DNA of 8,107 nt from JBJEFI01 sp051873875. Lineage in GTDB: Bacteria > Bacillota > Bacilli > Bacillales > Bacillaceae_G. A program made the translations under genes and the position numbers. This document shows positions 5,576-8,107 of the stretch, one piece after another. How positions within the stretch are numbered: position 1 is the stretch's first letter; each line of letters begins with the position of its first letter. The DNA is taken from assembly GCA_051873875.1 (NCBI GenBank), contig JBJEFI010000096.1, forward strand, positions 1-8,107, given 5' to 3'. The notes under the pieces were generated by a model. It was not told where the DNA came from and made no database searches. It saw only the letters and a program-made list of their open reading frames with translations.

Positions 5576-5604
5576 AAAAAAACGAGGATTACATCCCCGT
5601 TTTT
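5576..5604 (-). terminator. terminator of the MarR-MFS operon
   Basis: On the minus strand ACGGGGAT (5600-5593) pairs with ATCCTCGT (5589-5582) around a 3-base loop, 8 base pairs with one G-U, flanked by A- and T-runs that lengthen the stem and give seven T (5582-5576). It lies about 15 bases after the exporter stop. On the plus strand one pair becomes an A-C mismatch, so it works best for the minus strand. Confidence 0.88.
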
Positions 5605-5618
5605 CATCCATTTTATGA

Positions 5619-6815
5619 TTAACTCGCTTGTGCCAGTTGCTTGGCCTTTGCTGCTTTTTTCCCGTGTAACACATAATATAAAAATAAGGAAACAAATAAG
5701 ACGAGACTAATAATTATGTACATTGTACGAAAACCTGTAATTGGTATTAAAAATCCAAGTAAAAATGGTCCAACCCCAATACCAAGGTCTGTAAAAATAA
5801 AAAAGGTACTCGTTGCCAATCCAATTCGATGAGGTGGTGATACTTTAACAGATATTGCTTGTGTAGTTGATTGAATTGTTCCAAAACCAAGACCAATAAT
5901 AGCGCCAGCCATTAGTAAAACAATACTATGATGGGCTTGACTAAGTAATAACATCCCAATTGCAAACAAGAAAATAGCTGGATACATAATAAAATTAGAG
6001 CCTTTTAGATCAAACCAGCGTCCTGTAAATGGACGGGAAGCTAAAATAAAGACGGCATAAACGATAAAGAAAAAACTAGCCGCATCTACTAAATTAATTT
6101 CATTCGCATAAAAAGTAAGAAATGATAGCACACTTGCATAACAAAAACCCATTACTGCACTAATGATTGAAATTGGGACTGCTTTTGGCTCTACCAAATT
6201 GGAAAATTTAAAACCTTTCATTTCTTGTAATTGTACTTTCGATACATTTGTTTTAGGTACATGTAAAAAGAAAGCAATCATAAGACTAAAAATAGCAAAT
6301 ATAGCTGTTGTAATAAAAATAACACTAAAACTTGTATGCTGACTTAAAAATAAGCCAAGGAATGGTCCAATTGCTGTTGCAAGCGTCACACTCATACTAT
6401 AATAACCTGTTCCTTCTCCACGACGAGAATCTGGAATAAGCTTTGCCACAATCGTACTTGAAGCTGTCGTCGAAAGACCAAATCCAATCCCATGTAAAAA
6501 TCGATTTATTAGTAATAAAACAATTCCATCTACTACAAAATAAAAAAGAGCTGTAACAACCGTCAATAATAATCCAATATATAACAATTTCTTTTGTCCA
6601 ACTTTTTCAATCGATGGTCCTGCATACAATCGAGCAATGACTGCGGCGATAATGAAAATACTTGAAGCAAGACCAGCCAAGCTTTGTGATGCACCAAATT
6701 CATCTACTGCATATACCGAAACAGTTACCATCAGCAAATAAAAAGATAAAAACAGAAAAAAGTTTGCTGATGCAACAATTAAAAAATCCTTTGTCCATAA
6801 ACGTTGTTTCTCCAT
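5619..6815 (-). CDS. MFS drug-efflux-type transporter, 12 TM (YwoG-like)
   Basis: This is a proton-coupled antiporter of the cytoplasmic membrane, probably exporting toxic small molecules. The 398 residues and about 12 hydrophobic helices match the DHA1 drug-exporter size. Visible signatures: a motif A variant GPSIEKVGQKK (66-76) in the loop between TM2 and TM3; motif B around NRFLHGIGFG with R105; and the antiporter motif C, GYYSMSVTLATAIGPFLG (137-154), in TM5. The C-terminus is basic and Ala-rich. It begins 12 bases after the MarR gene with GAGGG about 9 bases before ATG, so the two are co-transcribed. In B. subtilis ywoG and ywoH are a neighbouring MFS/MarR pair, and this may be the same one. 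The substrate is unknown; fusaric acid, quinolone or dye export would all fit. Confidence 0.88.
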   Translation of the reverse strand: MEKQRLWTKDFLIVASANFFLFLSFYLLMVTVSVYAVDEFGASQSLAGLASSIFIIAAVIARLYAGPSIEKVGQKKLLYIGLLLTVVTALFYFVVDGIVLLLINRFLHGIGFGLSTTASSTIVAKLIPDSRRGEGTGYYSMSVTLATAIGPFLGLFLSQHTSFSVIFITTAIFAIFSLMIAFFLHVPKTNVSKVQLQEMKGFKFSNLVEPKAVPISIISAVMGFCYASVLSFLTFYANEINLVDAASFFFIVYAVFILASRPFTGRWFDLKGSNFIMYPAIFLFAIGMLLLSQAHHSIVLLMAGAIIGLGFGTIQSTTQAISVKVSPPHRIGLATSTFFIFTDLGIGVGPFLLGFLIPITGFRTMYIIISLVLFVSLFLYYVLHGKKAAKAKQLAQAS

Positions 6816-6827
6816 TCCATTATTCCC

Positions 6828-7247
6828 TCACCTTACTATATTGTTTCGTATTTCTCCCATAATACGAATTACATCTCGTTGTTCTTCTTCTGGAATACCT
6901 TTTAATATCTCTTCCTCAAAGGCATCCAACTTTATCCTTACAGCTGTATACACTTTCTCTCCTAAATCTGTTAGAACTAATCGTTTTTCCCGCTTATCTT
7001 TTCCTGGAATAGATTGAATATAGTTACGTTGTTCTAGTACTTTTACCGTTCTTGTAATCGTTGGTTTCTCCACATGAAAGAAATTCGAAATTTCAACAAG
7101 GGTTAATGGACCATAATTTTTAATAAAAAATAGGATCGACCATTGGGAACTATATAAGTCATAAGGCTCTAATTGTTTATTTAATTCACTTATAAATGGC
7201 CTATATAACAACATAAATTGATGAAAAAAACGTGGATAAGATAGCAT
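6828..7247 (-). CDS. MarR-family transcriptional regulator of the exporter operon (YwoH-like)
   Basis: This is a winged-helix regulator of 139 residues that should bind DNA as a dimer and be released by a small-molecule ligand. The N-terminal dimerisation helix contains LYRPFISELNKQLEPYDL (14-31). The helix-turn-helix runs from LTLVEISNFFHV to KPTITRTVKVLEQRNYI (48-77), followed by the wing with the family signature GKDKREKRLVLTDLG (82-96). C-terminal helices complete the dimer. No cysteine is present, so peroxide sensing of the OhrR kind is excluded. The start ATG has AGAAAGGAGG 5 bases upstream, an almost perfect ribosome binding site. It precedes the MFS gene by 12 bases and probably represses both, with the dyad at 7365-7387 as the most likely operator. 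Confidence 0.92.
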   Translation of the reverse strand: MLSYPRFFHQFMLLYRPFISELNKQLEPYDLYSSQWSILFFIKNYGPLTLVEISNFFHVEKPTITRTVKVLEQRNYIQSIPGKDKREKRLVLTDLGEKVYTAVRIKLDAFEEEILKGIPEEEQRDVIRIMGEIRNNIVR

Positions 7248-7276
7248 GAGGTCCTCCTTTCTTAAGATGAAATTCC

Positions 7277-7308
7277 CACCAGTAGACGTTTTACTCCCTC
7301 TACTGGTG
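7277..7308 (-). promoter_or_regulatory. strong hairpin in the MarR-MFS leader
   Basis: CACCAGTAGA (7277-7286) and TCTACTGGTG (7299-7308) form a perfect 10-base inverted repeat with a 12-base spacer. It ends 16 bases ahead of the MarR ribosome binding site. Neither strand has a T-run after it, so it is not a simple terminator. It could be a second operator with half-sites about 22 base pairs apart (two helical turns), or an RNA stem that affects translation or stability of the mRNA. Confidence 0.55.
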
Positions 7309-7364
7309 ATTAGTTGAGTGAATCAGGATTTTGCTATTTCATCTCCTCTGTTTACGAAGAATAA

Positions 7365-7387
7365 AATAGTTATCTAGGGTAACTATT
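7365..7387 (-). promoter_or_regulatory. candidate MarR operator
   Basis: AATAGTTA (7365-7372) and TAACTATT (7380-7387) form a perfect dyad of 23 bases, close to the TAGTTA/TAACTA half-sites often bound by MarR proteins. It lies about 120 bases upstream of the MarR start. TATTTT (7368-7363, minus strand) inside it is a possible -10 box, though the -35 region is poor. A plus-strand role is less likely because no gene follows in that direction. Confidence 0.5.
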
Positions 7388-7542
7388 ATTATGTGCTATT
7401 TTCTGAAGAAACACAAGAATTGTACTCGACCCGCTATTAAAAAACTAAAAATTCTAACTTTTAATCTTTTAAGAGGACGACTAGATTCCTTCAAAAAAGG
7501 GTTGTATATCTCAAAAATTGTTACACTCTCTTATTATGAAAT

Positions 7543-7570
7543 AAAAAAGCCCCTATATAGGGGCTTTTTC
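7543..7570. terminator. two-way terminator after the cold-shock gene
   Basis: A perfect 26-base palindrome (7544-7569): five A, GCCCC, TATATA, GGGGC, five T. Each strand gives a GC stem followed by T, so it stops transcription both ways. It begins 8 bases past the cold-shock stop codon. The 330 bases between the cold-shock and MarR genes hold only this terminator, the dyad, the hairpin and no supportable gene. Confidence 0.93.
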
Positions 7571-7577
7571 AGCTTTA

Positions 7578-7778
7578 TTAAGCTCTGCGAACGTTTGTAG
7601 CTTGTGAACCACGTTGTCCTTGTTCTACTTCAAAAGTTACACTTTGACCTTCGTCTAAAGATTTGAAACCATCGCCTTGAATTGCTGAGAAATGTACGAA
7701 TACGTCATCTCCTGCTTCACGCTCGATAAATCCAAAACCTTTGTCTGCATTAAACCATTTAACTTTACCTTGTTCCAT
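7578..7778 (-). CDS. cold-shock protein (CspA/CspB family)
   Basis: This is a single-domain OB-fold RNA/DNA-binding protein of 66 residues that keeps mRNA unfolded in the cytosol, as an RNA chaperone during cold shock or growth. The nucleic-acid-binding motifs are intact: RNP1 KGFGFIE (13-19), RNP2 VFVHF (26-30), plus KVKWFN (5-10) with Trp8. The C-terminus is slightly unusual: RGSQATNVRRA instead of the common RGPQAxNVxK/L. Several paralogues exist in each Bacillus, so I give no gene symbol. The ribosome binding site AGGAG lies 9 bases before ATG. A TATAAT (7815-7810) would give a leader of about 25 bases, much shorter than the long leaders of strongly cold-induced csp genes, but its -35 box is poor. 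It is transcribed alone and ends in a strong palindromic terminator. Confidence 0.96.
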   Translation of the reverse strand: MEQGKVKWFNADKGFGFIEREAGDDVFVHFSAIQGDGFKSLDEGQSVTFEVEQGQRGSQATNVRRA

Positions 7779-7809
7779 AATTTTCGTCTCCTAAGTGCGC
7801 TATCAACGC

Positions 7810-7815
7810 ATTATA
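7810..7815 (-). promoter_or_regulatory. possible -10 box of the cold-shock gene
   Basis: A consensus TATAAT on the minus strand, 31 bases before the ATG. No good -35 box lies 16-18 bases upstream and no TG extension is present, so the start point is not secure. Confidence 0.3.
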
Positions 7816-8107
7816 TTACTATCCTTGCTCAAATACTTTAGACGAAGAACAAAAGCCTTTTCTCAATCTGACACCGAACAAAAATAATTCTTCTTAAGAA
7901 TAACAGATACAGAACGATATAGCAAATCATATCTACCTAATTTTTTAAAGAAAATATATAAAATACTTTCCACCCCTACGCAAATAAACTTTTTTCTACA
8001 TATTTAATTATATTTTTTCTTTAAATTTCTACATTCTTCAAGTATGATTAATTTCTTAAATCTTATTTTTATAAAAAAGACCCACCTTGTTCCCCTTTAC
8101 TAAGAGG
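7816..8107. other. intergenic region without recognisable gene
   Basis: About 290 AT-rich bases upstream of the cold-shock gene. I see no open frame with a ribosome binding site. A 6-base stem with a 3-base loop (ATTCTT-CTT-AAGAAT, about 7888-7902) is too weak to name. Near the right edge, on the minus strand, GGTGGGTC (8086-8079) followed by six T (8078-8073) looks like the 3' half of a terminator whose other arm would lie outside the window, suggesting a further minus-strand gene beyond. Confidence 0.4.

Noticed and set aside
7335..7352. Leader peptide in the MarR-MFS leader after AGAGGAG
   Set aside because: The ATG touches the ribosome binding site and is followed by only one sense codon before TAG; no other start fits.
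7391..7600. Plus-strand open frame of 69 codons
   Set aside because: No ribosome binding site before its ATG, and it reads straight through the palindromic two-way terminator into the antisense of the cold-shock gene.

Overview
The window is AT-rich, and every gene in it reads on the minus strand. It looks like chromosomal DNA of a Bacillus, most likely of the B. cereus group. The clues are strong AGGAGG-type ribosome binding sites, frequent TTG/GTG starts, the cold-shock protein, a SigM-like sigma/anti-sigma operon and a PadR/DUF1700/DUF4097 cassette. I assigned the organism from protein and signal style only, not from a search. A run of exactly 100 N (3742-3841) is an assembly gap inside one gene.

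Reading in the direction of transcription, from right to left: a cold-shock protein (7578-7778) ends in a palindromic two-way terminator. Next is a MarR regulator followed 12 bases later by a 12-TM MFS exporter (7247 to 5619). Their leader carries a MarR-box-like inverted repeat and a strong hairpin. A RimJ/RimL-type GNAT acetyltransferase stands alone (5459-4929). Then comes a three-gene operon (4786 to 3171) of an ECF sigma factor, an overlapping membrane anti-sigma factor and a small four-helix membrane protein, in the same order as B. subtilis sigM-yhdL-yhdK.

Further left is an intact PadR repressor with an inverted-repeat operator around its -10 box. The membrane-protein genes it should control are wrecked: a DUF1700 (HAAS) head and a DUF4097 tail, with stops, a frameshift and an apparent deletion between them. 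A terminator closes this unit, and only 4 bases after its U-tract lies the ribosome binding site of a permuted NlpC/P60-like (YiiX-type) hydrolase gene. That gene should therefore be expressed mainly by reading through, or starting at, the hairpin.

At the left edge is a 23S rRNA guanine-N1 methyltransferase of the RlmA family, cut off by the window edge. It has a leader of about 180 bases containing a candidate promoter, a 9-codon ORF with a near-perfect ribosome binding site, and alternative hairpins, one ending in a U-tract. This resembles ribosome-mediated attenuation as known for antibiotic-resistance genes, and it is the most interesting candidate in the window. It is inferred from sequence alone.
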